Positions 17,119 to 26,096 of a DNA stretch of 64,000 bases are shown here, one piece after another. Under the pieces are notes generated by a model. That model was not told where the DNA came from and searched no databases. It saw nothing but the letters and a program-made list of their open reading frames with translations. This DNA comes from Limnobaculum zhutongyuii. GTDB lineage: Bacteria > Pseudomonadota > Gammaproteobacteria > Enterobacterales > Enterobacteriaceae. Location: contig NZ_CP034752.1 in the NCBI RefSeq assembly GCF_004295645.1, positions 3,782,001 through 3,846,000 of the forward strand. Reading direction: 5' to 3'. Each line of letters begins with the position of its first letter. Positions within the stretch are counted from its first letter, which is position 1. Position numbers and translations under genes: made by a program.

Positions 17119-18156
17119 CTATCTACCCAGTTTATATAATCCAATCTTACTTACTATTGTTGCAGCAATACGTAATAGCTTAGGATAATTACATAAAAAA
17201 GCAATAACCTGATGTTTTCTGGAAAGAAGTTTTACTACATTTCTATTTCTAACATACTCATTATATTTTGTATTTCTAATCAACTCTTGAGAGTTCATAA
17301 ATGAAATCTTATCAGGAGCCCTAAAGGAATATAAAATAGTCAAATAGCTTAATTGTTTTACAAAATAAGCTTTATATAACTCACTATAACGCTCATAAGC
17401 AGATTTAGACACTAAGAAGTCATATTGATATCTCAATGCTTCTATACTGCCTTGGAAATTATTTATTGACATCGCTCTGGATGTACTATTACTACGAATA
17501 AGCGCATGATAATAAACATTATCTAAAAACAAAGTTTTAGATGAATGATAAGCAACTATTCGTGAATATAATAAATCTTCATTAATTTTTATATGAGGAA
17601 AGTAAATTTCATTCTCTAACAAAAAACATTTTTTATATATCTTATTACATGGAGATGAAAGAACTTCTCTATCTAGCATAGCATTAGTAAAAATATCATC
17701 ACCCTCAAGATATTTTTGGCTCCAATCATTTAATTTATATAGAGACTTTCCTTCGCTAGAAACAAAATCCAGACCAAAATTTATAAAATCAACATCTGGA
17801 TTATCAATCAAAGTAGTGTATATATCATTAAATAAATTTTCATCTACCCAATCATCACTATCAACATAAGAAATATAATTACCTAAGGCTTTACTCAAAC
17901 CGAAATTTCTGGCAATTCCTTGCCCCTCATTATTCTTATGAAAAACATGGAAAAAATCATATTTCTCGGCAAATAAATTGCATATAGATAATGAATTGTC
18001 CGTAGAACCATCATCAACAATGATGACTTCAATTCTTTTAAATGTTTGCTTAGCTAAACTTTCTAAACAAACAGAGACATACTCTTCTACATTATATACT
18101 GGAACAATAACGCTAAATAAAGGTGTATGCTCTAAGTTATTATTAATCATTTTCAT
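17119..18156 (-). CDS. Family 2 glycosyltransferase (WbxX-like)
   Basis: A 345-residue GT-A enzyme. It opens with FSVIVPVYNVEEYVSVCLESLAKQ and has IVDDGSTDNS, GQGIARNFGL and the metal/nucleotide-binding DSDD in YISYVDSDDWVD at about 100. The C-terminal third is helical and basic, for membrane association. It adds one sugar of the O-unit on the cytosolic face. The open frame reaches 18177 through a TTG, inside the end of wzy; the ATG at 18156 starts just after the wzy stop and is preferred. Linkage cannot be predicted. Confidence 0.85.
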   Translation of the reverse strand: MKMINNNLEHTPLFSVIVPVYNVEEYVSVCLESLAKQTFKRIEVIIVDDGSTDNSLSICNLFAEKYDFFHVFHKNNEGQGIARNFGLSKALGNYISYVDSDDWVDENLFNDIYTTLIDNPDVDFINFGLDFVSSEGKSLYKLNDWSQKYLEGDDIFTNAMLDREVLSSPCNKIYKKCFLLENEIYFPHIKINEDLLYSRIVAYHSSKTLFLDNVYYHALIRSNSTSRAMSINNFQGSIEALRYQYDFLVSKSAYERYSELYKAYFVKQLSYLTILYSFRAPDKISFMNSQELIRNTKYNEYVRNRNVVKLLSRKHQVIAFLCNYPKLLRIAATIVSKIGLYKLGR

Positions 18157-18164
18157 ATTAATTG

Positions 18165-19097
18165 TTATATATCCCAATAAAAATGATATGGTACAAACGG
18201 AGATAAGCCAATTCCTTCCCCATCATAAAAATTTTTCATTTTGAATGCAAAACTGATCAGACCAATAAAAAACAGAAGGAAAATAATTTTATAATCAGTA
18301 TGACTGAGCTGCTTAAAATTAACCATTATCATCAAAAATAATGTATACGCAACAATATTCTGAACTCTAAGTCCTGCATAGGTATACTGCGCTAAAACAT
18401 ACGATAACAATGTCAATGAAAAAATAGTAAGTAAAACAAACAAATTTCCATACCGCATATCCTTGTTAGTACACCAGGTAAACAAAACTAATAACGTTAT
18501 GAGTAAAGTAGATACTCCAGATAAACCAGAAGAAACATAAGCTCCCTGATATGCTTCAACTTTATTAATCAAATATCCAGAAAAAACGAATAACAAAGGA
18601 ATTAAAAGTAAAAGACTATATATAAAAACCCTAATTCTTTTTGTATACAAAAAATATACAAGCAATCCCAATAAAGCACCAGAAAATTGAATAAGACTAG
18701 AAAGTAAAATGCACATCCAAAAGAGAGCACTTCTATTTCTTATTAAAAAACTTAACCCTAATAATATGATTGAGAATGATAAGCCATATCTAATACCGTT
18801 CATTGTCATATCAAAGAAAAACATTGGGACAATGCAACTTGAAAAAATAACAAGTCGCTTCTCTATTTTATATGAAGAATATAATAATATTATTATTGTT
18901 ATAACTGATAATAATGAAACTATCTCTCTGGCATTAAGCCCCATAATAGAAAAAACATATATCAATAACTCAAAGAATGGTTCAAATATATTTGTATATC
19001 CTGGAGTATCTTGAATATATTGAATTAATTGAATATATGTAGCAGTGTCAACACCAACATCCCCTCGAAAAACAACAATAAAAGCCATAGGAAACAT
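18165..19097 (-). CDS. wzy: O-antigen polymerase Wzy (EpsG-type), 5' end possibly frameshifted
   Basis: A multi-pass membrane protein (310 aa as written, about 9-10 helices) with the EpsG/Wzy motif FRGDVGVDTATYIQLIQ near the start, a MNGIRYGLSFSIILLG segment and a TYAGLRVQNIVAY loop. The only ATG in frame (19097) lacks a ribosome site and would delete the first helix. The same frame stays open upstream to 19197 (a helix ending in FFISLVLKNKSANILLFF) but with no start codon. An ATG in another frame at 19195 encodes MIYYFSTFLFSIFYF and lies before a TATTTTC repeat. A one-base or one-repeat change would join the two. The protein links O-units in the periplasm. Confidence 0.75.
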   Translation of the reverse strand: MFPMAFIVVFRGDVGVDTATYIQLIQYIQDTPGYTNIFEPFFELLIYVFSIMGLNAREIVSLLSVITIIILLYSSYKIEKRLVIFSSCIVPMFFFDMTMNGIRYGLSFSIILLGLSFLIRNRSALFWMCILLSSLIQFSGALLGLLVYFLYTKRIRVFIYSLLLLIPLLFVFSGYLINKVEAYQGAYVSSGLSGVSTLLITLLVLFTWCTNKDMRYGNLFVLLTIFSLTLLSYVLAQYTYAGLRVQNIVAYTLFLMIMVNFKQLSHTDYKIIFLLFFIGLISFAFKMKNFYDGEGIGLSPFVPYHFYWDI

Positions 19098-19149
19098 GGC
19101 AAAAAATAATAAAATATTGGCACTTTTATTTTTTAATACAAGACTAATA

Positions 19150-19170
19150 AAAAATAGAAAATAGAAAATA
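19150..19170 (-). repeat. Heptamer repeat at the start of wzy
   Basis: On the minus strand TATTTTC occurs twice, followed by the near-copy TATTTTT. Adding one 7-nt unit (+1 mod 3) would put the ATG at 19195 in frame with the wzy reading frame, so unit number could switch the gene on or off. Confidence 0.7.
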
Positions 19171-19261
19171 AAAATGTTGAAAAATAATATATCATATTAA
19201 TTAGCTTATTATTATTACTTCATATAAAAGTATGTTACCTAATGTGTAGACTAACAAAAAG

Positions 19262-19747
19262 TTATATGCACCAGACATCCCCTACCTGAGCTTGTTTTAA
19301 CCACTCAAAACCATCATTAGCTCTATCATCATTCTCTAGTACAGACCATAGGGGAAATGCTTTTGATGTTTCAGCAAAAAAAGGTCCCTGCTTAATTTCC
19401 AATAATATGGAATCTACTGAATTAGCTACTACAGTATGTATAGTATGTGTATTTACTTCATAAATCGGGTTTTTATTATTTAAAACAGTGCGAGATGTAA
19501 TGATACCTGTATCATCAAATGTATATAAAACAAACTCTCCATTCAGTACTACAAATGTTTCAAGCTGATAGTCTAAATAATGATAATGAGGTGGTATATA
19601 GGAATCGGTACAAACATAACTAATTACTTTCTGAATAATCGAATCATAGGAGTTATGTATATTTAGATGAGCACGACGTCTGGGTGACAGAATGGCCCTA
19701 TCACGTAAATCATCCAAGATATTATTATTTAACATGCCTATACTCAT
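19262..19747 (-). CDS. wbuC: WbuC-type cupin protein
   Basis: A 161-residue cupin (157 if the ATG at 19735 is used). The cupin core reads SPRRRAHLNIH, then YIPPHYHYLDYQLETFVVLNGEFVLYTFDDTG (metal-binding His and Glu) and EVNTHTIHTVVANS. WbuC proteins occur next to fnlA/fnlB-type genes in several E. coli and related O-antigen clusters, and their biochemical role is unproven. It overlaps the RmlD-like reductase by up to 23 nt. By context it may be linked to the FnlA-pathway sugar, perhaps as the counterpart of the cupin domain fused in CapF. Confidence 0.75.
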   Translation of the reverse strand: MSIGMLNNNILDDLRDRAILSPRRRAHLNIHNSYDSIIQKVISYVCTDSYIPPHYHYLDYQLETFVVLNGEFVLYTFDDTGIITSRTVLNNKNPIYEVNTHTIHTVVANSVDSILLEIKQGPFFAETSKAFPLWSVLENDDRANDGFEWLKQAQVGDVWCI

Positions 19748-20603
19748 TCAAGTTAATATAATCTTCATGCATAATAGATATTAAATCAGGCCATTCATCT
19801 GGGTAAAAATTAACAGCTGCTCTTAATTTTTCAGAGTTAAGACTTCGATCTATTACAAAGGATACATCATTATTTATGGATTTATTACTCTGATAACAAG
19901 AATTAATTAAAATCAATAGGTCATATTTAGATATTGGTGATGCAGATAAATTATACAATCCGGAAATAGATTTTTCAGTGAGTATAATCTTTTCTAAAAT
20001 AAATCTGGCTATTTCTCTGGTAGGTAATCCTGAAAAAATTGCCTTGCTATAACCATTAATTGGCGATTTGGCATTTAAAAACCAATCCACTAAACTTAAA
20101 TGACTATTAATTTCATGCCCAATAATAGATGTTCGTAATGTTAAATGATTCCCGTAACTAACCTCGCCTAACGATTTCGAACGACCATATAAGTCTTTAG
20201 CGTCAGGTAAGTCATCATCTAAATAGTTTCCTTTGGTACCATCAAAAATACAATCTGTAGAAAAGTGAATTAATCGACTCCCCGTATCACTGCATATCGA
20301 AGCCAGATAATGAGGCAAGTATGTATTAACTTTTATACAATTGAGATAATCTACAGAATCTTTTTGCTTAATAATACCAATACAATTTATAACATAATCT
20401 ACTTTTTTAATTAAATCTGTCAGAGTATCTTTATCAAAAACATCATTTAATTCAATTATATTCCTTACATTATTCATCTGTGAAGAATAAGACTTCAAAT
20501 CTCTAACCGTTCCTATAACATTACAATGAACATTTGAACTCAAAAATCTAAATATAGAGTTACCAAGCATGCCATTAGCACCCAGAATTAAAATAGTCTT
20601 CAT
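19725..20603 (-). CDS. RmlD-like sugar-nucleotide 4-reductase (WbvR/FnlB type)
   Basis: A 292-residue SDR of the RmlD family. NAD(P) motif GANGMLG at 8-14, the segment NTYLPHYLASICSDTGSRLIHFSTDCIFDG, and the catalytic YGRSK are all intact. It lies directly downstream of fnlA, where it should reduce the 4-keto group of the FnlA product. CapF/FnlB proteins are longer (about 370 aa) with a C-terminal cupin; here the reductase ends without it and a separate cupin (wbuC) follows. WbvR-type reductases of this length make UDP-L-N-acetylrhamnosamine. That product is an inference. Confidence 0.75.
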   Translation of the reverse strand: MKTILILGANGMLGNSIFRFLSSNVHCNVIGTVRDLKSYSSQMNNVRNIIELNDVFDKDTLTDLIKKVDYVINCIGIIKQKDSVDYLNCIKVNTYLPHYLASICSDTGSRLIHFSTDCIFDGTKGNYLDDDLPDAKDLYGRSKSLGEVSYGNHLTLRTSIIGHEINSHLSLVDWFLNAKSPINGYSKAIFSGLPTREIARFILEKIILTEKSISGLYNLSASPISKYDLLILINSCYQSNKSINNDVSFVIDRSLNSEKLRAAVNFYPDEWPDLISIMHEDYINLNEYRHVK

Positions 20604-20616
20604 ATCGTTAACCTAA

Positions 20617-21651
20617 TTAATCTGTAAAGTTTACTGAGCCTGTTTTTATTGCACGACCAATAACATCTAACTTTAATAATAATTTTTCCATTCCTGCAAC
20701 ATCAAGTCTAGTCGTATTATGAGAATTATAATCCTCAAATGACTCTATTTTTATAGAACCTTCTGATAAGAATTTTTCATAATTCATATCACGATTATCA
20801 GGAGATACTCTAAAGTAGTCACCTAAATCTTGTGACTTTGCCATTTCTTCACGACTTAGCAAAGTTTCATAAATTTTCTCACCATGTCTGGAACCAATAA
20901 CTTTAATAGGATGATTTGGTACTCCAAGCAAATTACAAAGTGCTTTTGCTAAAACATCAATCGTCGCTGCAGGAGCTTTCTGTACAAAAATATCACCATT
21001 ATTTGCATTTTTGTAAGCAAAAAGAACTAAATCAACAGCATCATCTAATGTCATCATAAAACGAGTCATTTCTGGATTAGTAATCGTAATTGGTTTATTA
21101 GCCAATATTTGTTCCAAAAATAGGGGGATTACAGAACCCCGAGAAGACATTACATTCCCATAACGAGTACCACATGCAACGGAAATAGCATCATCATATG
21201 TTCTTGCTTTAGCAACCATGACTTTTTCCATCATAGCCTTGGATATTCCCATAGCATTTATAGGATAAACAGCTTTATCAGTGCTTAAACAAATAACTTT
21301 TTTTACTTTATTTTTTTTAGCCGCTACTAAAACATTTTCAGTTCCTAACACATTTGTTCTAACAGCTTCCCATGGATAAAATTCACATGACGGAACTTGC
21401 TTTAATGCTGCAGCGTGAAATATAAAATCAACATCTGATGTTGCTTCCATAACAGCTCTTTCATCTCTAACATCACCGATAATAAATTTCAATTTATCAT
21501 TGTGATATACCTTTCTCATATCATCTTGTTTTTTTTCATCACGACTAAACACTAAAACTTCTTTAACGTCTGTATCAAGAAAACGTTTTAAAACTGCATT
21601 TCCAAAGGAGCCGGTTCCACCCGTGATAAGGATTTTTTTATTTGTAAACAT
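20617..21651 (-). CDS. fnlA: UDP-GlcNAc 4,6-dehydratase/5-epimerase (FnlA/WbjB/CapE type)
   Basis: A 344-residue SDR of the FlaA1/CapE family. Nucleotide motif GGTGSFG (11-17), VFSRDEKKQ loop, FHAAALKQVPSCEFYPWEA, and the active-site block STDKAVYPINAMGISKAMMEK with the SDR Tyr replaced by Met as is usual in this subfamily. SRGSVIPLFLEQI and MTRFMMTLDDAVDLV are also family hallmarks. It turns UDP-GlcNAc into UDP-4-keto-6-deoxy-L-sugars, the first step to L-FucNAc, L-RhaNAc or L-QuiNAc. It leads the reductase and cupin genes on the minus strand. No FnlC-type 2-epimerase is nearby. Confidence 0.92.
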   Translation of the reverse strand: MFTNKKILITGGTGSFGNAVLKRFLDTDVKEVLVFSRDEKKQDDMRKVYHNDKLKFIIGDVRDERAVMEATSDVDFIFHAAALKQVPSCEFYPWEAVRTNVLGTENVLVAAKKNKVKKVICLSTDKAVYPINAMGISKAMMEKVMVAKARTYDDAISVACGTRYGNVMSSRGSVIPLFLEQILANKPITITNPEMTRFMMTLDDAVDLVLFAYKNANNGDIFVQKAPAATIDVLAKALCNLLGVPNHPIKVIGSRHGEKIYETLLSREEMAKSQDLGDYFRVSPDNRDMNYEKFLSEGSIKIESFEDYNSHNTTRLDVAGMEKLLLKLDVIGRAIKTGSVNFTD

Positions 21652-21690
21652 ACAACTTAGTCTCTTAAATTTTAATAATTAATACATTAA

Positions 21691-22875
21691 CTACTTTTTA
21701 AATAAACATTTATTAAGTTTACATAAATAGTCATCAGCAATTTTCTTGGCATCGAATACATTTAACGCAGTAAATTCAACCATCTGATTTGATTTAACTT
21801 TATTACCTACAAACCTACTATAGACTTTATACGTTAATGAATGTATTTTTTTATAGCCTAAATACATTATATATTTAAAAACAGGAAAGAGAATAGCCAT
21901 AGAACTTAGTCCTGACTCATTCTTATAACACTTCAATGCTGAAAAAACCTCTCTATAATAAGAAGGATGATTAACTAAACACAAAGAATAAAATTTTAAA
22001 TAATTAAATTTATTATTACTATTTGGAATTTTATTTATAGTTTCAATTCCAGCTTGAGCCCAGACAGTTTCAACACTAAAAAATCTAGGTAGCGTATTAT
22101 TCCATATATATGATTTAAAACGTTTCATATGCGGATCGTCTTCAAGGCGTCCCACATGTGTTCTCATAGCACTTCTACCCGAGTTACTATTGCCAGAAGA
22201 ACCAGGCAGGGTTAATGGATACTCTACTACTAGATAATTATCAGAATAATAAGCTAATGAGATAGCAATAGAAATATCTGGGCTAACACCATGAAAATAA
22301 TCACCAGTATTAGATTTTATAATATCTAATAATTCTTTTTTCGCTACACCATGATAAAGTTTTGGCAAATCATATGTTCCTTGAAAGCAAGCATCAAATG
22401 CTTGCGTTAAGGCCTTATCAGACATAACAATTTTTTTATTATTAGCAAACGGTGTTATTCGTAATTTTCCAGCATGATAATTTCCCGACAACTTTGTATT
22501 ATAATCAGGCCAATAATACTCCGCAAAAACCTTCGGTGTAATAACACTTATATCATTAGCATTTGCATACTCAACAGCATCAATTAATTCATTTAATATT
22601 GTATCATCATCACCAATTAAGGTGATATATTTTCCATCTGCTAAAGCAACAGCTCGATTATAATTTTCAGTCATTGACAATACTTCTGTACAATGATGAT
22701 ATTTGAACCGAATATCAACTATATTTGAAACCAAATCTTTTAATAAAAAAGAGTCACTAGTATCATGTACAACCAATTGTATTTTATTATTATTAATATC
22801 TAATATGCTTCGAATAGCTTCAATTGCATAGTTTTGTCTATTGTGTGTAGCAATTACAATTGATAAAAGAACCAT
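21691..22875 (-). CDS. Family 2 glycosyltransferase with long C-terminal extension
   Basis: A 394-residue GT-A enzyme: LSIVIATHNRQNYAIEAIRSIL at the N-terminus, VVHDTSDS, TENYNRAVALADGKYITLIGDDDTI with the DDD nucleotide/metal motif near residue 91, and a C-terminal region rich in basic and aromatic residues (about 300-394). The extension is typical of O-antigen enzymes that bind the membrane. It sits 1 nt from the wzx start, so both are probably translated together. Sugar specificity unknown. Confidence 0.85.
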   Translation of the reverse strand: MVLLSIVIATHNRQNYAIEAIRSILDINNNKIQLVVHDTSDSFLLKDLVSNIVDIRFKYHHCTEVLSMTENYNRAVALADGKYITLIGDDDTILNELIDAVEYANANDISVITPKVFAEYYWPDYNTKLSGNYHAGKLRITPFANNKKIVMSDKALTQAFDACFQGTYDLPKLYHGVAKKELLDIIKSNTGDYFHGVSPDISIAISLAYYSDNYLVVEYPLTLPGSSGNSNSGRSAMRTHVGRLEDDPHMKRFKSYIWNNTLPRFFSVETVWAQAGIETINKIPNSNNKFNYLKFYSLCLVNHPSYYREVFSALKCYKNESGLSSMAILFPVFKYIMYLGYKKIHSLTYKVYSRFVGNKVKSNQMVEFTALNVFDAKKIADDYLCKLNKCLFKK

Positions 22876-24360
22876 TTATTTACTCATCTTATTTATACAT
22901 AAAAAGGATAATGATGACATACTCATACAAATCATTATTGCCGGAACAAACATAACAAGTAACATTAATCTAGATAATTCAACAAAATAACCCTTAAAAA
23001 CAAATCCGATAATTGCTGTCATTACAATAGATAATGATACTTTTAAATAAACCTTTAAAAGATCTTTTATAGATAATGCTCTTATATATATATATGATGT
23101 CATTATTAAAAAACTTAATATATTATATAACATCCAAGATAAACTTATCCCGTAAAAATAATTATTTACTGACATAATATAGTATGAAGTTAATAGAATA
23201 GGCAATAATATGATATTCATAATAACTGTTAACTTTGTCCACTCCCTGGCAATTTGTAATGAATAAGGTATTACTTGCAGCCCAAGAAATAATGTGGCTA
23301 TGATAAGATATTTTAAAGTTTTTGACACATCATTCTGTACCTCACCCATCCAAATATATATTATGGCACCTGAGTTTATTGAACTAAATATACATATCGG
23401 CACAATAATTAAGATGATAATATCAAAAGTTTTTTTAAAAAAAACTATACTATCAAATAGTGATTCTCTTCCTAATTTAATTAATCTAGGATAAACAACA
23501 TTATATAGAGATGATGTAAATAGGGTTGGCGCTGATGCTAATGCATAAGCAATATTATATATACCTAAATAATATAAACTAATATTTTTTGAAATAAAAA
23601 GGCGATCACTTTGAAACGCAATAGCAGAAAGTATTGATATATAAAACATATCTCGCCCAAAACTTCTTTCATACTTAATAACAGATAGTTTTTTTAGATC
23701 AAACTCACGTAATGCATTAATAAAAGATTTTCTTATGAGTAGTAACCACGAATAACTATGCAATAGTAAAATGTAAATAATATTAATTATAAGCTGTAGA
23801 TAAAAATATATTATCAAATCAGACTGTATATAAAGTAAAACAAAAACAGCACCTAATGTTCTGGAGAAAGAATAAAACACATTTAAAAAATTTAGTGGGA
23901 TTTGTTTTTCATTTGCAATAAAGATTGCTTCATAAAATAAAATAATAAATTGGCAGCTGATAACCCATCCCATAACTCTCACAACAGAAAACAACTCATC
24001 TGCAGTATATAACTGACTATTTGAAAATAAGGAGACAATAATATTGTTACACAAAGTCATCCCTAAACCAACCACTAGTGAGATACAAATAAACACTATC
24101 CCATAAGATAATATATATTGCTCCGCCTTATACCCCTGGCTTCGATAATGTTTATTGACAAGACCACGAATAAAAGCAGATGTCATACCACCTTCAAGTA
24201 ATAAAATAATTACTTGCAATGATACAAATAAACCTATTACACCAACACCATCAACTCCTAACAAATCTTTTAAATAGGGTATTGATAGTAAATAAAAAAT
24301 AGAATAGGACGATTTTCCAAATAAATTTGCTGCAACTCGCAATTGTACTTTTTTCGACAT
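22876..24360 (-). CDS. wzx: O-unit flippase Wzx
   Basis: A 494-residue integral membrane protein with about 12-14 hydrophobic helices, few charges, and the MATE-like/MVF layout of polysaccharide flippases (KVQLRVAANLFGKSSYSIFYLLSIPYLKDLLG at the start, and a SDRLFISKNISLYYLGIYNIAYALAS stretch in the middle, about 247-272). It moves undecaprenyl-linked O-units across the inner membrane. Located between wzz and the first glycosyltransferase. It is AT-rich with many rare AUA codons. Function is assigned from topology and context; sequence identity in this family is always low. Confidence 0.85.
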   Translation of the reverse strand: MSKKVQLRVAANLFGKSSYSIFYLLSIPYLKDLLGVDGVGVIGLFVSLQVIILLLEGGMTSAFIRGLVNKHYRSQGYKAEQYILSYGIVFICISLVVGLGMTLCNNIIVSLFSNSQLYTADELFSVVRVMGWVISCQFIILFYEAIFIANEKQIPLNFLNVFYSFSRTLGAVFVLLYIQSDLIIYFYLQLIINIIYILLLHSYSWLLLIRKSFINALREFDLKKLSVIKYERSFGRDMFYISILSAIAFQSDRLFISKNISLYYLGIYNIAYALASAPTLFTSSLYNVVYPRLIKLGRESLFDSIVFFKKTFDIIILIIVPICIFSSINSGAIIYIWMGEVQNDVSKTLKYLIIATLFLGLQVIPYSLQIAREWTKLTVIMNIILLPILLTSYYIMSVNNYFYGISLSWMLYNILSFLIMTSYIYIRALSIKDLLKVYLKVSLSIVMTAIIGFVFKGYFVELSRLMLLVMFVPAIMICMSMSSLSFLCINKMSK

Positions 24361-24409
24361 TACATATAGTCCATATAATTACGAATTCTAATGATTGCCC
24401 ACTCTATAG

Positions 24410-25519
24410 CTAGTTACTATTTTCTTTTGAAAAATTAACGTATCTTTTAGAATAAACTTGGATAGTGACTGATATTAATACATAACCAGCCCCAATAAAA
24501 CCGCCCAAAATACACCCTGCAATTATAATAAAGATTCTTTTGGGTTTATCTCTACTGATTGGCTCACTAGGATTCTTTAAATAGTTGAAAGCCTGAGCAC
24601 CAGAGCCATCAACTTTAAATTTATCTAAATTAATATATTGTCGCTGTAAGTTATAATAAGAACCATCTAAAGCTAAAGGTTTATTTTTAATACTTCCAAA
24701 CATTGCACTTAATGCATCGCTACCTAACAGAAACAAGTTGTTATTATCTAATCTAGCCATGCCGTTTAACTCAGGTTTTTTGATATTAGATTTTTCTGCA
24801 ATAGCTAGTGACATTTTTATATTATCAATTTCTTCAACTCTTTGTTCTTCTGCAATTTTTTTCAATGCATCCATCTGATTTTTTATGTTGTTCTTTTTAT
24901 TACTAATAAGAGTCTTTAATTGAGAATATTGAATTTGACTTACATTACTGGCCATAGTCTCCATGTAACCAGCCAATAAATTTTTTGCCTGATTAGCAGA
25001 ATCGGCAGAAAAACTAATATAATAAATGAGATCATCTTTATCTTTTACTATTTTTATATTGTCAATGATTTCGTTTAATAAGATAGTCTTATTTTGCTCA
25101 CTTTTTTCACTGGAAATCTCCTGAAAATAAGTACTTTTCCTGATATAGTTACTCAACTCGTTATACGAACCAGCCTGACTAATAAATTGTTTAAAAAGTC
25201 GCTCACCTATCGTATCTAAGGTTGTTCCCCTATCTACACCATCCTCAATAAGCTGATACGCCTGATAATAATTCTCAATTGAATTGAAACTTGGAGCATC
25301 AATTGTTGCTGTAGCTGTCCATTGTTCTTTCGCCGTAAAAGCATATATAGCCGATAATAAAGTAACTATAATTGCACATCCAACAATCCAACTTTTTTTC
25401 TTCCATGACTGGATTGCTAAATCAAATAAATCAATATCATAGGGGTTGTTATACTGTTGTTGCACAGAGTAATAATCGATGTTCATCGGTTGTGGTTGAT
25501 ATTGTTTTTTCTCTGTCAT
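24410..25519 (-). CDS. wzz: O-antigen chain-length determinant Wzz
   Basis: A 369-residue polysaccharide co-polymerase (PCP1). The N-terminal membrane helix is at about 45-65 (WIVGCAIIVTLLSAIYAF) after the DLFDLAIQSWKKK approach. A large periplasmic domain with coiled-coil stretches follows (about 160-260). The second helix lies near 330-352 (IFIIIAGCILGGFIGAGYVLI), preceded by the Pro-rich SEPISRDKPKR motif. It sets the modal chain length made by Wzy. The frame begins at a TTG four codons earlier; the ATG at 25519 is preferred. It is the first gene of the cluster, right behind the ops element. Confidence 0.9.
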   Translation of the reverse strand: MTEKKQYQPQPMNIDYYSVQQQYNNPYDIDLFDLAIQSWKKKSWIVGCAIIVTLLSAIYAFTAKEQWTATATIDAPSFNSIENYYQAYQLIEDGVDRGTTLDTIGERLFKQFISQAGSYNELSNYIRKSTYFQEISSEKSEQNKTILLNEIIDNIKIVKDKDDLIYYISFSADSANQAKNLLAGYMETMASNVSQIQYSQLKTLISNKKNNIKNQMDALKKIAEEQRVEEIDNIKMSLAIAEKSNIKKPELNGMARLDNNNLFLLGSDALSAMFGSIKNKPLALDGSYYNLQRQYINLDKFKVDGSGAQAFNYLKNPSEPISRDKPKRIFIIIAGCILGGFIGAGYVLISVTIQVYSKRYVNFSKENSN

Positions 25520-25531
25520 TACCAATTCCAA

Positions 25532-26096
25532 TTCATTGAGGTTTTAATTTTTTGTATTTCTTAAGTTTGACGCACGCTACCGCCTTTGGATTACTAGCCC
25601 AAAAACACAACGTTGTAGCATTGCACATATCCACAGACAGGTAATAAGATTTATAATCCACTCTAATGAATGACTTAAATCAAAAAATAGATAACTAACT
25701 TGCTAATCAGCATATTTTGTTTACTTTTTGTAAATGGCAGACCTTATCTGTTGTGGGCGATTATACTCACTTGCACCTCAATCGCAAGCAAAGCTAAACA
25801 TAATCAGCGTAAAATAGACTCACTTAACGTATTGATTTAATATAGAAACAAGCTTAAATTAGTTTAAATGTCAATATATTGAACTAATGAATCTTTTATA
25901 ACTTTCCCTAATTTTTTGTCCTATAAATAGATAGAAACGTTGAACAACCATTGATAGCATTTGAGAATAATTAACTGAATATAAAAACTTATTCCCTAAT
26001 CACATATAGATATATCAAATCCTTCCTTCACTCTTCAGAATTTGGCGCTATGCTGTATTAGTTCTCCAGAAAATTCATAATATTAAAGGATAAACC
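25532..26096. other. Divergent control region between the O-antigen cluster and cysK
   Basis: About 565 bp, AT-rich, with no supported gene. It holds the ops/JUMPstart-type element near the wzz side and must carry promoters for both the cluster and cysK. I see no unambiguous -35/-10 pair and no clear CysB site by eye. Confidence 0.6.
25573..25584 (-). promoter_or_regulatory. ops element (RfaH recruitment; JUMPstart core)
   Basis: On the minus strand the sequence GGCGGTAGCGTG is an exact match to the operon polarity suppressor core found in the JUMPstart sequence of enterobacterial polysaccharide operons. It lies about 50 nt before wzz in the leader. By established knowledge, RNA polymerase pauses at ops and recruits RfaH, which suppresses Rho-dependent termination across the long AT-rich cluster. 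Confidence 0.93.
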
